Source: Paratinospora sagittata (taxonomy: Eukaryota; Streptophyta; Magnoliopsida; Ranunculales; Menispermaceae). From it: a stretch of DNA of 64,000 nt. Within the stretch, counting starts at the first letter, position 1. Each line of letters begins with the position of its first letter. Location: assembly GCA_035771175.1 (NCBI GenBank), contig CM069606.1, positions 26,803,816-26,867,815 of the forward strand. The letters run 5' to 3'. Below are positions 37,473 to 50,501 of the stretch, piece after piece. A program made the translations under genes and the position numbers. The notes beneath the pieces were generated by a model that was not told where the DNA came from, ran no database searches, and saw nothing but the letters and a program-made list of their open reading frames with translations.

Positions 37473-38658
37473 ACAATCTTCGAACTGAATCAAAATTTCA
37501 AACTGTCTTGAAGATAACCTCATTATTTTGCAAGTTCTTCATTTTATCCCTTTTGTGCTGAGATTTCCACAGGCTATCTATTGTTTAAAACTGTAAGTAT
37601 ATGAAGTGTTCTCGGTAAGAAAACACATCAAACAAGTACACATCACCTGTATTTTTTTCTAAGAGCTACAACTAATCATCAACAGCACATCAAACAATAG
37701 CTATCGAAGTCTACAAAGATCAAGCTCGAAGAACGAAGACATATATCATGTCTAATGCATTGGTTTGATCTTTGGTGTGTAGGGTAACCTCTCGATCAAT
37801 CTCAGCACTAAAACTCTGAAAATTGCAAAGTCTTCAAAATCACTTTGATATAGTATTTCATTTTGAAAAAAATGTTTTTCGAAAGGTTTTAATCATAATT
37901 TCAATGAGTGTTCAATTATTTTAAAGTTTATAATCTTATCTCAATATGTTTTTAGTCAACGGAATGGTTCCTTAGATTTTTAAAATAAGGCTTTCCACCA
38001 ATTTGCCAAAATTTTCTATAAGGCACTAACGCACTATTGGTGTTGATAGCACGCTGATAGGGTTCTATAATAAAACATTTGTTTTTATGAAAAATTGTCT
38101 CTAGCGCGCTATCCCATTTGATAACTCGCTATAAAGCTGTTGTCGTGATATTTCCATTTTTAGTAAAATGGACAATAGCGCGCCATAAGCCTTGATAACG
38201 CGCTATCGGGAAGTCAAACACTCGAGCTCTAGGGTTTGTGTACATAGACCTCCTATAGCCTGCTATCTGTGAATAGAGAACATGATACACAACCCAAAAG
38301 CACGCAATCCACGTCTGAGACAAAAATCTGATATTTCTAACGAGAAAAATGTGGGCACTTCCGCTTGCTCCATTTTTCTATTCCTTACACAGTTTTGCTA
38401 GGTTATCTTAATTGAAATATTCTCTACTAAGACCTTGATGATTCCCGTTGTCTAGCACGCCCAAAACAACTTTGGATTAAACAACTTTTTGAATTCAAAT
38501 CATTCTGTACTCTCTTGCACTTTAACCTGCAACTGCTAATTTTATAAAGCCCTCATTCTCTGATTTTCAAAGATTGAACACACGATTTTTGCAAGTTAGA
38601 CTGAGCTTTCCAAAGAGTGTTTAAAAAGAAGAAAGTCGTGATTCTTGCATTTGCCCAA
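37473..38658 (+). repeat. Monomer 33, alpha (1186 bp)
   Basis: Alpha with gttcaattatt and gtgatatttcc. Both are shared only with unit 36, exactly 3561 bp downstream. Confidence 0.95.
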
Positions 38659-39846
38659 ACAATCTTCGAACTGAATCAAAATTGCAAACTGTCTTGATGA
38701 TAACCTCATTATTTCGCAAGTTCTTCATTTTATCCCTTTTGTGCTGAGATTTCCACAGGCTATCTATTGTTTAAAACTGTAAGTATATGAAGTGTTCTCG
38801 GTAAGAAAACACATCAAACAAGTGCACATCACCTGTATTTTTTTTCTAAGAGCTACAACTAATCATCAACAGCACAACAAACAATAGCTATCGAAGTCTA
38901 GAAAGATCAAGCTCGAAGAACGAAGACATATATCATGTCTAATGCATTGGTTTGATCTTTGGTGTGTAGGATAACCTCTCGATCAATCTCAGCACTAAAA
39001 CTCTGAAAATTGCAAAGTCTTCAAAATCACTTCGATATAGTATTTCATTTTGAAAAAAAATGTTTTTCGAAAGGTTTTAATCATAATTTCAATGAGTGTT
39101 GAATTATTTTAAAGTTTATAATCTTATCTCAATATGTTTTGAGTCAACGGAATGGTTCCTTAGATTTATAAAATAAGGCTTTCCACAAATTTGCCAAAAT
39201 TTTCTATAAGGCACTAACGCACTATTGGTGTTGATAGCACGCTGATAGGGTTCTATAATAAAACATTTGTTTTTATGAAAAATTGTCTCTGGCGCGCTTT
39301 CCCATTTGATAACTCGCTATAAAGCTGTTGTCGTGATCTTTCCATTTTTAGTAAAATGGACAATAGCGCGCCATAAGCCTTGATAATTTGCTATCGGGAA
39401 GTCAAACACTCGAGCTCTAGGGTTTGTGTACATAGACCTCCTATAGCCTGCCATCTGTGAATAGAGAACATGATACACAACCCAAAAGCACGCAATCCAC
39501 GTCTGAGACAAAAATCTGATATTTCTAACGAGAAAAATGTGGGCACTTCTGCTTGCTCCATTTTTCTATTCCTTACACAGTTTTGCTAGGTTATCTTAAT
39601 TGAAATATTCTCTACTAAGACCTTGATGATTCCCATTGTCTAGCACGCCCAAAACAACTTTGGATTAAACAACTTTTTGAATTCAAATCATTCTGTACTC
39701 TCTTGCACTTTAACCTGCAACTGCTAATTTTATAAAGCCCTCATTCTCTGATTTTCAAAGATTGAACACACGATTTTTGCAAGTTAGACTGAGCTTTCCA
39801 AAGAGTGTTTAAAAAGAAGAAAGTCGTGATTCTTGCATTTGCCCAA
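38659..39846 (+). repeat. Monomer 34, beta (1188 bp)
   Basis: Beta with ttgtttaaaactg and a private gataatttgc in place of gataattcgc. Confidence 0.95.
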
Positions 39847-41033
39847 ACAATCTTCGAACTGAATCAAAATTGCAAACTGTCTTGAAGATAACCTCATTAT
39901 TTCGCAAGTTCTTCATTTTATCCCTTTTGTGCTGAGATTTCCACAGGCTATCTATTGTTTAAAACTGTAAGTATATGAAGTGTTCTCGGTAAGAAAACAC
40001 ATCAAACAAGTGCACATCACCTGTATTTTTTTTCTAAGAGCTACAACTAATCATCAACAGCATAACAAACAATAGCTATCGAAGTCTACAAAGATCAAGC
40101 TCGAAGAACGAAGACATATATCATGTCTAATGCATTGGTTTGATCTTTGGTGTGTAGGATAACCTCTCGATCAATCTCAGCACTAAAACTCTGAAAATTG
40201 CAAAGTCTTCAAAATCACTTCGATATAGTATTTCATTTTGAAAAAAATGTTTTTCGAAAGGTTTTAATCATAATTTCAATGAGTGTTGAATTATTTTAAA
40301 GTTTATAATCTTATCTCAATATGTTTTGAGTCAACGGAATGGTTCCTTAGATTTATAAAATAAGGCTTTCCACAAATTTGCCAAAATTTTCTATAAGGCA
40401 CTAACGCACTATTGGTGTTGATAGCACGCTGATAGGGTTCTATAATAAAACATTTGTTTTTATGAAAAATTGTCTCTGGCGCGCTTTCCCATTTGATAAC
40501 TCGCTATAAAGCTGTTGCCGTGATCTTTCCATTTTTAGTAAAATGGGCAATAGCGCGCCATAAGCCTTGATAACACGCTATCGGAAAGTCAAAAACTCGA
40601 GCTCTAGGGTTTGTGTACATAGACCTGCTATAGCCTGCTATCTGTCCATAGAGAACATGATACACAACCCAAAAGCACGCAATCCACGTCTGAGACAAAA
40701 ATCTAATATTTCTAACGAGAAAAATGTGGGCACTTCTGCTTGCTCCATTTTTCTATTCCTTTCACAGTTTTGCTAGGTTATCTTAATTGAAATATTCTCT
40801 ACTAAGACCTTGATGATTCCCGTTGTCTAGCACGCCCAAAACAACTTTAGATTATACAACTTTTTGAATTCAAATCATTCTGTACTCTCTTGCTCTTTAA
40901 CCTGCAACAGCTAATTTTATAAAGCCCTCATTCTTTGATCTTCAAAGATAGAGCACACGATTTTTGCAAGTTAGACTGAGCTTTCCAAAGAGTGTTTAAT
41001 AAGAAGAAAGTCGTGATTCTTGCATTTGCCCAA
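39847..41033 (+). repeat. Monomer 35, gamma (1187 bp)
   Basis: Gamma with no private change noticed. Confidence 0.95.
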
Positions 41034-42219
41034 ACAATCTTCGAACTGAATCAAAATTTCAAACTGTCTTGAAGATAACCTCATTATTTTGCAAGTTCTT
41101 CATTTTATCCCTTTTGTGCTGAGATTTCCACAGGCTATCTATTGTTTAAAACTGTAAGTATATGAAGTGTTCTCGGTAAGAAAACACATCAAACAAGTAC
41201 ACATCACCTGTATTTTTTTCTAAGAGCTACAACTAATCATCAACAGCACATCAAACAATAGCTATCGAAGTCTACAAAGATCAAGCTCGAAGAACGAAGA
41301 CATATATCATGTCTAATGCATTGGTTTGATCTTTGGTGTGTAGGGTAACCTCTCGATCAATCTCAGCACTAAAACTCTGAAAATTGCAAAGTCTTCAAAA
41401 TCACTTTGATATAGTATTTCATTTTGAAAAAAATGTTTTTCGAAAGGTTTTAATCATAATTTCAATGAGTGTTCAATTATTTTAAAGTTTATAATCTTAT
41501 CTCAATATGTTTTTAGTCAACGGAATGGTTCCTTAGATTTTTAAAATAAGGCTTTCCACCAATTTGCCAAAATTTTCTATAAGGCACTAACGCACTATTG
41601 GTGTTGATAGCACGCTGATAGGGTTCTATAATAAAACATTTGTTTTTATGAAAAATTGTCTCTAGCGCGCTATCCCATTTGATAACTCGCTATAAAGCTG
41701 TTGTCGTGATATTTCCATTTTTAGTAAAATGGACAATAGCGCGCCATAAGCCTTGATAACGCGCTATCGGGAAGTCAAACACTCGAGCTCTAGGGTTTGT
41801 GTACATAGACCTCCTATAGCCTGCTATCTGTGAATAGAGAACATGATACACAACCCAAAAGCACGCAATCCACGTCTGAGACAAAAATCTGATATTTCTA
41901 ACGAGAAAAATGTGGGCACTTCCGCTTGCTCCATTTTTCTATTCCTTACACAGTTTTGCTAGGTTATCTTAATTGAAATATTCTCTACTAAGACCTTGAT
42001 GATTCCCGTTGTCTAGCACGCCCAAAACAACTTTGGATTAAACAACTTTTTGAATTCAAATCATTCTGTACTCTCTTGCACTTTAACCTGCAACTGCTAA
42101 TTTTATAAAGCCCTCATTCTCTGATTTTCAAAGATTGAACACACGATTTTTGCAAGTTAGACTGAGCTTTCCAAAGAGTGTTTAAAAAGAAGAAAGTCGT
42201 GATTCTTGCATTTGCCCAA
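41034..42219 (+). repeat. Monomer 36, alpha (1186 bp)
   Basis: Shares gttcaattatt and gtgatatttcc with unit 33, so these two alphas are the closest pair. Confidence 0.95.
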
Positions 42220-43407
42220 ACAATCTTCGAACTGAATCAAAATTGCAAACTGTCTTGATGATAACCTCATTATTTCGCAAGTTCTTCATTTTATCCCTTT
42301 TGTGCTGAGATTTCCACAGGCTATCTATTGTTTTAAACTGTAAGTATATGAAGTGTTCTCGGTAAGAAAACACATCAAACAAGTGCACATCACCTGTATT
42401 TTTTTTCTAAGAGCTACAACTAATCATCAACAGCACAACAAACAATAGCTATCGAAGTCTAGAAAGATCAAGCTCGAAGAACGAAGACATATATCATGTC
42501 TAATGCATTGGTTTGATCTTTGGTGTGTAGGATAACCTCTCGATCAATCTCAGCACTAAAACTCTGAAAATTGCAAAGTCTTCAAAATCACTTCGATATA
42601 GTATTTCATTTTGAAAAAAAATGTTTTTCGAAAGGTTTTAATCATAATTTCAATGAGTGTTGAATTATTTTAAAGTTTATAATCTTATCTCAATATGTTT
42701 TGAGTCAACGGAATGGTTCCTTAGATTTATAAAATAAGGCTTTCCACAAATTTGCCAAAATTTTCTATAAGGCACTAACGCACTATTGGTGTTGATAGCA
42801 CGCTGATAGGGTTCTATAATAAAACATTTGTTTTTATGAAAAATTGTCTCTGGCGCGCTTTCCCATTTGATAACTCGCTATAAAGCTGTTGTCGTGATCT
42901 TTCCATTTTTAGTAAAATGGACAATAGCGCGCCATAAGCCTTGATAATTCGCTATCGGGAAGTCAAACACTCGAGCTCTAGGGTTTGTGTACATAGACCT
43001 CCTATAGCCTGCTATCTGTGAATAGAGAACATGATACACAACCCAAAAGCACGCAATCCACGTCTGAGACAAAAATCTGATATTTCTAACGAGAAAAATG
43101 TGGGCACTTCCGCTTGCTCCATTTTTCTATTCCTTACACAGTTTTGCTAGGTTATCTTAATTGAAATATTCTCTACTAAGACCTTGATGATTCCCGTTGT
43201 CTAGCACGCCCAAAACAACTTTGGATTAAACAACTTTTTGAATTCAAATCATTCTGTACTCTCTTGCACTTTAACCTGCAACTGCTAATTTTATAAAGCC
43301 CTCATTCTCTGATTTTCAAAGATTGAACACACGATTTTTGCAAGTTAGACTGAGCTTTCCAAAGAGTGTTTAAAAAGAAGAAAGTCGTGATTCTTGCATT
43401 TGCCCAA
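42220..43407 (+). repeat. Monomer 37, beta/alpha hybrid, extra unit (1188 bp)
   Basis: Beta up to gataattcg (about 42950), alpha-like from cctgctatc (43013) onward (cttccgc, cccgttgtc). It sits between alpha 36 and beta 38 and lengthens this HOR copy from 3561 to 4749 bp. Confidence 0.94.
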
Positions 43408-44595
43408 ACAATCTTCGAACTGAATCAAAATTGCAAACTGTCTTGATGATAACCTCATTATTTCGCAAGTTCTTCATTTTATCCCTTTTGTGCTGAGATT
43501 TCCACAGGCTATCTATTGTTTTAAACTGTAAGTATATGAAGTGTTCTCGGTAAGAAAACACATCAAACAAGTGCACATCACCTGTATTTTTTTTCTAAGA
43601 GCTACAACTAATCATCAACAGCACAACAAACAATAGCTATCGAAGTCTAGAAAGATCAAGCTCGAAGAACGAAGACATATATCATGTCTAATGCATTGGT
43701 TTGATCTTTGGTGTGTAGGATAACCTCTCGATCAATCTCAGCACTAAAACTCTGAAAATTGCAAAGTCTTCAAAATCACTTCGATATAGTATTTCATTTT
43801 GAAAAAAAATGTTTTTCGAAAGGTTTTAATCATAATTTCAATGAGTGTTGAATTATTTTAAAGTTTATAATCTTATCTCAATATGTTTTGAGTCAACGGA
43901 ATGGTTCCTTAGATTTATAAAATAAGGCTTTCCACAAATTTGCCAAAATTTTCTATAAGGCACTAACGCACTATTGGTGTTGATAGCACGCTGATAGGGT
44001 TCTATAATAAAACATTTGTTTTTATGAAAAATTGTCTCTGGCGCGCTTTCCCATTTGATAACTCGCTATAAAGCTGTTGTCGTGATCTTTCCATTTTTAG
44101 TAAAATGGACAATAGCGCGCCATAAGCCTTGATAATTCGCTATCGGGAAGTCAAACACTCGAGCTCTAGGGTTTGTGTACATAGACCTCCTATAGCCTGC
44201 CATCTGTGAATAGAGAACATGATACACAACCCAAAAGCACGCAATCCACGTCTGAGACAAAAATCTGATATTTCTAACGAGAAAAATGTGGGCACTTCTG
44301 CTTGCTCCATTTTTCTATTCCTTACACAGTTTTGCTAGGTTATCTTAATTGAAATATTCTCTACTAAGACCTTGATGATTCCCATTGTCTAGCACGCCCA
44401 AAACAACTTTGGATTAAACAACTTTTTGAATTCAAATCATTCTGTACTCTCTTGCACTTTAACCTGCAACTGCTAATTTTATAAAGCCCTCATTCTCTGA
44501 TTTTCAAAGATTGAACACACGATTTTTGCAAGTTAGACTGAGCTTTCCAAAGAGTGTTTAAAAAGAAGAAAGTCGTGATTCTTGCATTTGCCCAA
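43408..44595 (+). repeat. Monomer 38, beta (1188 bp)
   Basis: Complete beta (gataattcg, cctgccatc, cttctgc, cccattgtc). Confidence 0.95.
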
Positions 44596-45782
44596 AAAAT
44601 CTTCGAACTGAATCAAAATTGCAAACTGTCTTGAAGATAACCTCATTATTTCGCAAGTTCTTCATTTTATCCCTTTTGTGCTGAGATTTCCACAGGCTAT
44701 CTATTGTTTAAAACTGTAAGTATATGAAGTGTTCTCGGTAAGAAAACACATCAAACAAGTGCACATCACCTGTATTTTTTTTCTAAGAGCTACAACTAAT
44801 CATCAACAGCATAACAAACAATAGCTATCGAAGTCTACAAAGATCAAGCTCGAAGAACGAAGACATATATCATGTCTAATGCATTGGTTTGATCTTTGGT
44901 GTGTAGGATAACCTCTCGATCAATCTCAGCACTAAAACTCTGAAAATTGCAAAGTCTTCAAAATCACTTCGATATAGTATTTCATTTTGAAAAAAATGTT
45001 TTTCGAAAGGTTTTAATCATAATTTCAATGAGTGTTGAATTATTTTAAAGTTTATAATCTTATCTCAATATGTTTTGAGTCAACGGAATGGTTCCTTAGA
45101 TTTATAAAATAAGGCTTTCCACAAATTTGCCAAAATTTTCTATAAGGCACTAACGCACTATTGGTGTTGATAGCACGCTGATAGGGTTCTATAATAAAAC
45201 ATTTGTTTTTATGAAAAATTGTCTCTGGCGCGCTTTCCCATTTGATAACTCGCTATAAAGCTGTTGCCGTGATCTTTCCATTTTTAGTAAAATGGGCAAT
45301 AGCGCGCCATAAGCCTTGATAACACGCTATCGGAAAGTCAAAAACTCGAGCTCTAGGGTTTGTGTACATAGACCTGCTATAGCCTGCTATCTGTCCATAG
45401 AGAACATGATACACAACCCAAAAGCACGCAATCCACGTCTGAGACAAAAATCTAATATTTCTAACGAGAAAAATGTGGGCACTTCTGCTTGCTCCATTTT
45501 TCTATTCCTTTCACAGTTTTGCTAGGTTATCTTAATTGAAATATTCTCTACTAAGACCTTGATGATTCCCGTTGTCTAGCACGCCCAAAACAACTTTAGA
45601 TTATACAACTTTTTGAATTCAAATCATTCTGTACTCTCTTGCTCTTTAACCTGCAACAGCTAATTTTATAAAGCCCTCATTCTTTGATCTTCAAAGATAG
45701 AGCACACGATTTTTGCAAGTTAGACTGAGCTTTCCAAAGAGTGTTTAATAAGAAGAAAGTCGTGATTCTTGCATTTGCCCAA
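44596..45782 (+). repeat. Monomer 39, gamma (1187 bp)
   Basis: Gamma. The phase motif itself is mutated to aaaatcttcg at the first bases. Confidence 0.95.
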
Positions 45783-46968
45783 ACAATCTTCGAACTGAAT
45801 CAAAATTTCAAACTGTCTTGAAGATAACCTCATTATTTTGCAAGTTCTTCATTTTATCCCTTTTGTGCTGAGATTTCCACAGGCTATCTATTGTTTAAAA
45901 CTGTAAGTATATGAAGTGTTCTCGGTAAGAAAACACATCAAACAAGTACACATCACCTGTATTTTTTTCTAAGAGCTACAACTAATCATCAACAGCACAT
46001 CAAACAATAGCTATCGAAGTCTACAAAGATCAAGCTCGAAGAACGAAGACATATATCATGTCTAATGCATTGGTTTGATCTTTGGTGTGTAGGGTAACCT
46101 CTCGATCAATCTCAGCACTAAAACTCTGAAAATTGCAAAGTCTTCAAAATCACTTTGATATAGTATTTCATTTTGAAAAAAATGTTTTTCGAAAGGTTTT
46201 AATCATAATTTCAATGAGTGTTGAATTATTTTAAAGTTTATAATCTTATCTCAATATGTTTTTAGTCAACGGAATGGTTCCTTAGATTTTTAAAATAAGG
46301 CTTTCCACCAATTTGCCAAAATTTTCTATAAGGCACTAACGCACTATTGGTGTTGATAGCACGCTGATAGGGTTCTATAATAAAACATTTGTTTTTATGA
46401 AAAATTGTCTCTAGCGCGCTATCCCATTTGATAACTCGCTATAAAGCTGTTGTCGTGATCTTTCCATTTTTAGTAAAATGGACAATAGCGCGCCATAAGC
46501 CTTGATAACGCGCTATCGGGAAGTCAAACACTCGAGCTCTAGGGTTTGTGTACATAGACCTCCTATAGCCTGCTATCTGTGAATAGAGAACATGATACAC
46601 AACCCAAAAGCACGCAATCCACGTCTGAGACAAAAATCTGATATTTCTAACGAGAAAAATGTGGGCACTTCCGCTTGCTCCATTTTTCTATTCCTTACAC
46701 AGTTTTGCTAGGTTATCTTAATTGAAATATTCTCTACTAAGACCTTGATGATTCCCGTTGTCTAGCACGCCCAAAACAACTTTGGATTAAACAACTTTTT
46801 GAATTCAAATCATTCTGTACTCTCTTGCACTTTAACCTGCAACTGCTAATTTTATAAAGCCCTCATTCTCTGATTTTCAAAGATTGAACACACGATTTTT
46901 GCAAGTTAGACTGAGCTTTCCAAAGAGTGTTTAAAAAGAAGAAAGTCGTGATTCTTGCATTTGCCCAA
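45783..46968 (+). repeat. Monomer 40, alpha (1186 bp)
   Basis: Alpha without the gttcaattatt and gtgatatttcc changes of units 33 and 36, so closer to unit 30. Confidence 0.95.
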
Positions 46969-48156
46969 ACAATCTTCGAACTGAATCAAAATTGCAAACT
47001 GTCTTGATGATAACCTCATTATTTCGCAAGTTCTTCATTTTATCCCTTTTGTGCTGAGATTTCCACAGGCTATCTATTGTTTTAAACTGTAAGTATATGA
47101 AGTGTTCTCGGTAAGAAAACACATCAAACAAGTGCACATCACCTGTATTTTTTTTCTAAGAGCTACAACTAATCATCAACAGCACAACAAACAATAGCTA
47201 TCGAAGTCAAGAAAGATCAAGCTCGAAGAACGAAGACATATATCATGTCTAATGCATTGGTTTGATCTTTGGTGTGTAGGATAACCTCTCGATCAATCTC
47301 AGCACTAAAACTCTGAAAATTGCAAAGTCTTCAAAATCACTTCGATATAGTATTCCATTTTGAAAAAAAATGTTTTTCGAAAGGTTTTAATCATAATTTC
47401 AATGAGTGTTGAATTATTTTAAAGTTTATAATCTTATCTCAATATGTTTTGAGTCAACGGAATGGTTCCTTAGATTTATAAAATAAGGCTTTCCACAAAT
47501 TTGCCAAAATTTTCTATAAGGCACTAACGCACTATTGGTGTTGATAGCACGCTGATAGGGTCCTATAATAAAACATTTGTTTTTATGAAAAATTGTCTCT
47601 GGCGCGCTTTCCCATTTGATAACTCGCTATAAAGCTGTTGTCGTGATCTTTCCATTTTTAGTAAAATGGACAATAGCGCGCCATAAGCCTTGATAATTCG
47701 CTATCGGGAAGTCAAACACTCGAGCTCTAGGGTTTGTGTACATAGACCTCCTATAGCCTGCCATCTGTGAATAGAGAACATGATACACAACCCAAAAGCA
47801 CGCAATCCACGTCTGAGACAAAAATCTGATATTTCTAACGAGAAAAATGTGGGCACTTCTGCTTGCTCCATTTTTCTATTCCTTACACAGTTTTGCTAGG
47901 TTATCTTAATTGAAATATTCTCTACTAAGACCTTGATGATTCCCATTGTCTAGCACGCCCAAAACAACTTTGGATTAAACAACTTTTTGAATTCAAATCA
48001 TTCTGTACTCTCTTGCACTTTAACCTGCAACTGCTAATTTTATAAAGCCCTCATTCTCTGATTTTCAAAGATTGAACACACGATTTTTGCAAGTTAGACT
48101 GAGCTTTCCAAAGAGTGTTTAAAAAGAAGAAAGTCGTGATTCTTGCATTTGCCCAA
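46969..48156 (+). repeat. Monomer 41, beta (1188 bp)
   Basis: Beta with private gtcaagaaag, tattccatt and ggtcctataat. Confidence 0.95.
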
Positions 48157-49343
48157 ACAATCTTCGAACTGAATCAAAATTGCAAACTGTCTTGAAGATA
48201 ACCTCATTATTTCGCAAGTTCTTCATTTTATCCCTTTTGTGCTGAGATTTCCACAGGCTATCTATTGTTTAAAACTGTAAGTATATGAAGTGTTCTCGGT
48301 AAGAAAACACATCAAACAAGTGCACATCACCTGTATTTTTTTTCTAAGAGCTACAACTAATCATCAACAGCACAACAAACAATAGCTATCGAAGTCTACA
48401 AAGATCAAGCTCGAAGAACGAAGACATATATCATGTCTAATGCATTGGTTTGATCTTTGGTGTGTAGGATAACCTCTCGATCAATCTCAGCACTAAAACT
48501 CTGAAAATTGCAAAGTCTTCAAAATCACTTCGATATAGTATTTCATTTTGAAAAAAAATGTTTTTCGAAAGGTTTTAATCATAATTTCAATGAGTGTTGA
48601 ATTATTTTAAAGTTTATAATCTTATCTCAATATGTTTTGAGTCAACGGAATGGTTCCTTAGATTTTTAAAATAAGGCTTTCCACAAATTTGCCAAAATTT
48701 TCTATAAGGCACTAACGCACTATTGGTGTTGATAGCACGCTGGTAGGGTTCTATAATAAAACATTTGTTTTTATGAAAAATTGTCTCTAGCGCGCTATCC
48801 CATTTGATAACTCGCTATAAAGCTGTTGTCGTGATCTTTCCATTTTTAGTAAAATGGGCAATAGCGCGCCCTAAGCCTTGAATACACGCTATCGGAAAGT
48901 CAAAAACTCGAGCTCTAAGGTTTGTGTACATAGACCTCCTATAGCCTGCTATCTGTGAATAGAGAACATGATACACAACCCAAAAGCACGCAATCCACGT
49001 CTGAGACAAAAATCTGATATTTCTAACGAGAAAAATGTGGGCACTTCTGCTTGCTCCATTTTTCTATTCCTTACACGGTTTTGCTAGGTTATCTTAATTG
49101 AAATATTCTTTACTAAGACCTTGATGATCCCGTTGTCTAGCACGCCCAAAACAACTTTGGATTAAACAACTTTTTGAATTCAAATCATTCTGTACTCTCT
49201 TGCACTTTAACCTGCAACTGCTAATTTTATAAAGCCCTCATTCTCTGATTTTCAAAGATTGAACACACGATTTTTGCAAGTTAGACTGAGCTTTCCAAAG
49301 AGTGTTTAAAAAGAAGAAAGTCGTGATTCTTGCATTTGCCCAA
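48157..49343 (+). repeat. Monomer 42, mosaic (1187 bp)
   Basis: The 5' part is beta/gamma-like (caagtgcac, cacaacaaac, gtctacaaag). From gatttttaa and tctctagcg it is closer to unit 19 and X (gcgccctaag, gaatacacg) with tacatagacctcc. Private: gctggtaggg, ctctaaggttt, cacggtt, attctttact, and gatgatcccg lacking one T. Confidence 0.93.
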
Positions 49344-50501
49344 ACAATCTTCGAACTGAATCAAAATTGCAAGTTCATCATTACATCCCTTTTGTGCTGA
49401 GATTTCCAGAGGCTATCTATTGTTTTAAATTGTAAGTATATGAAGTGTTCCCGGTAAGAAAACACATCAAACAAGAACACATCACCAGTATTTTTTTTTT
49501 CTAAGAGCTACAACTAATCATCAACAACACATCAAACAATAGCTATCGAAGTCTACAAAGATCAAGCTCGAAGAACGAAGACATATATCATGTCTAATGC
49601 ATTGGTTTGATCTTTGGTGTGTAGGGTAACCTCTCGATCAATCTCAGCACTAAAACTCTGAAAATTGCAAAGTGTTCAAAATCACTTCGATATAGTATTT
49701 CATTTTGAAAAAAAATGTTTTTCGAAAGGTTTTAGTCATAATTTCAATGAGTGTTGAATTATTTTAAAGTTTATAATCTTATCTCAATATGTTTTGAGTC
49801 AACGGAATAGTTCCTTAGATTATTAAAATAAGGCTTTCACAAATTTGCCAAATTTTTCTATAAGGCACTAACGCACTATTGGTGTTGAAAGCACGCTGGT
49901 AGGGTTCTGTAATAAAACATTTGTTTTTATGAAAAATTGTCTATAGCGCGCTATCCCATTTGATAACTCGCTATAAAGCTGTTGCCGTGATCTTTCCATT
50001 TTTAGTAAAATGGGCAATAGCGCGCCATAACCCTTGATAACACGCTATCGAAAAGTCAAAAACTCGAGCTCTAGGGTTTGTGTACATAGACCTGCTATAG
50101 CCTGCTATCTGTCAATAGAGAACATGATACACAACCCAAAAGCACGCAATCCACGTCTGAGACAAAAATCTAATATTTCTAACGAAGAAAAATGTGGGCA
50201 CTTCTGCTTGCTCCATTTTTCTATTCCTTTCACAGTTTTGCTAAGTTATCTTAATTGAAATATTCTCTACTAAGACCTTGATGATTCCCGTTGTCTAGCA
50301 GGCCCAAAACAACTTTAGATTAAACAACTTTTTGAATTCAAATCATTCTGTACTCTCTCGCTCTTTAACCTGCAACAGCTAATTTTATAAAGCCCTCATT
50401 CTTTGATTTTCAAAGATAGAGCACACGATTTTTGCAAGTTAGACAGAGCTTTCCAAAGAGTGTTTAAAAAGAAGAAAGTCGTGATTCTTGCATTTGCCCA
50501 A
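49344..50501 (+). repeat. Monomer 43, divergent with small deletion (1158 bp)
   Basis: The most divergent copy I noticed. It carries block-5 features (ttcatcattacatccc, ttcccgg, accagta, ttgaaagcac) with a Z-like 3' end (tttagatt, gatagagc). Private changes: gattattaa, aacgaagaaa (one inserted A), gctaagtt, agcaggccc and tctctcgctc. Confidence 0.94.
49369..49372. other. Deletion junction in monomer 43 (gcaa microhomology)
   Basis: caaaattgcaa is joined directly to gttcatcatt. In neighbouring units 32 bp lie between, starting actgtcttg and ending tcgcaa. The sequence gcaa occurs at both ends of the missing segment. Confidence 0.92.

Larger units (their letters stand above)
30351..48156. repeat. 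HOR block 3: alpha-beta-gamma trimer (3561 bp), units 27-41
   Basis: Types repeat as alpha (1186 bp: caagtacac, gtttttagtc, ccaccaattt, tctctagcg), beta (1188 bp: gtctagaaag, gctttccc, gataattcg, cctgccat, cccattgtc) and gamma (1187 bp: cataacaaac, gttgccg, ctgtccatag, ttatacaac, gtttaataag). Trimers 30351-33911, 33912-37472 and 37473-41033 are each exactly 3561 bp. The next stretch, 41034-45782, is 4749 bp because one extra hybrid monomer (unit 37) is present. Units 40-41 start a further trimer that block 4 interrupts. Alpha resembles X at its 5' side and gamma resembles Z at its 3' side, so this trimer probably derives from X-Y-Z. Confidence 0.87.
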
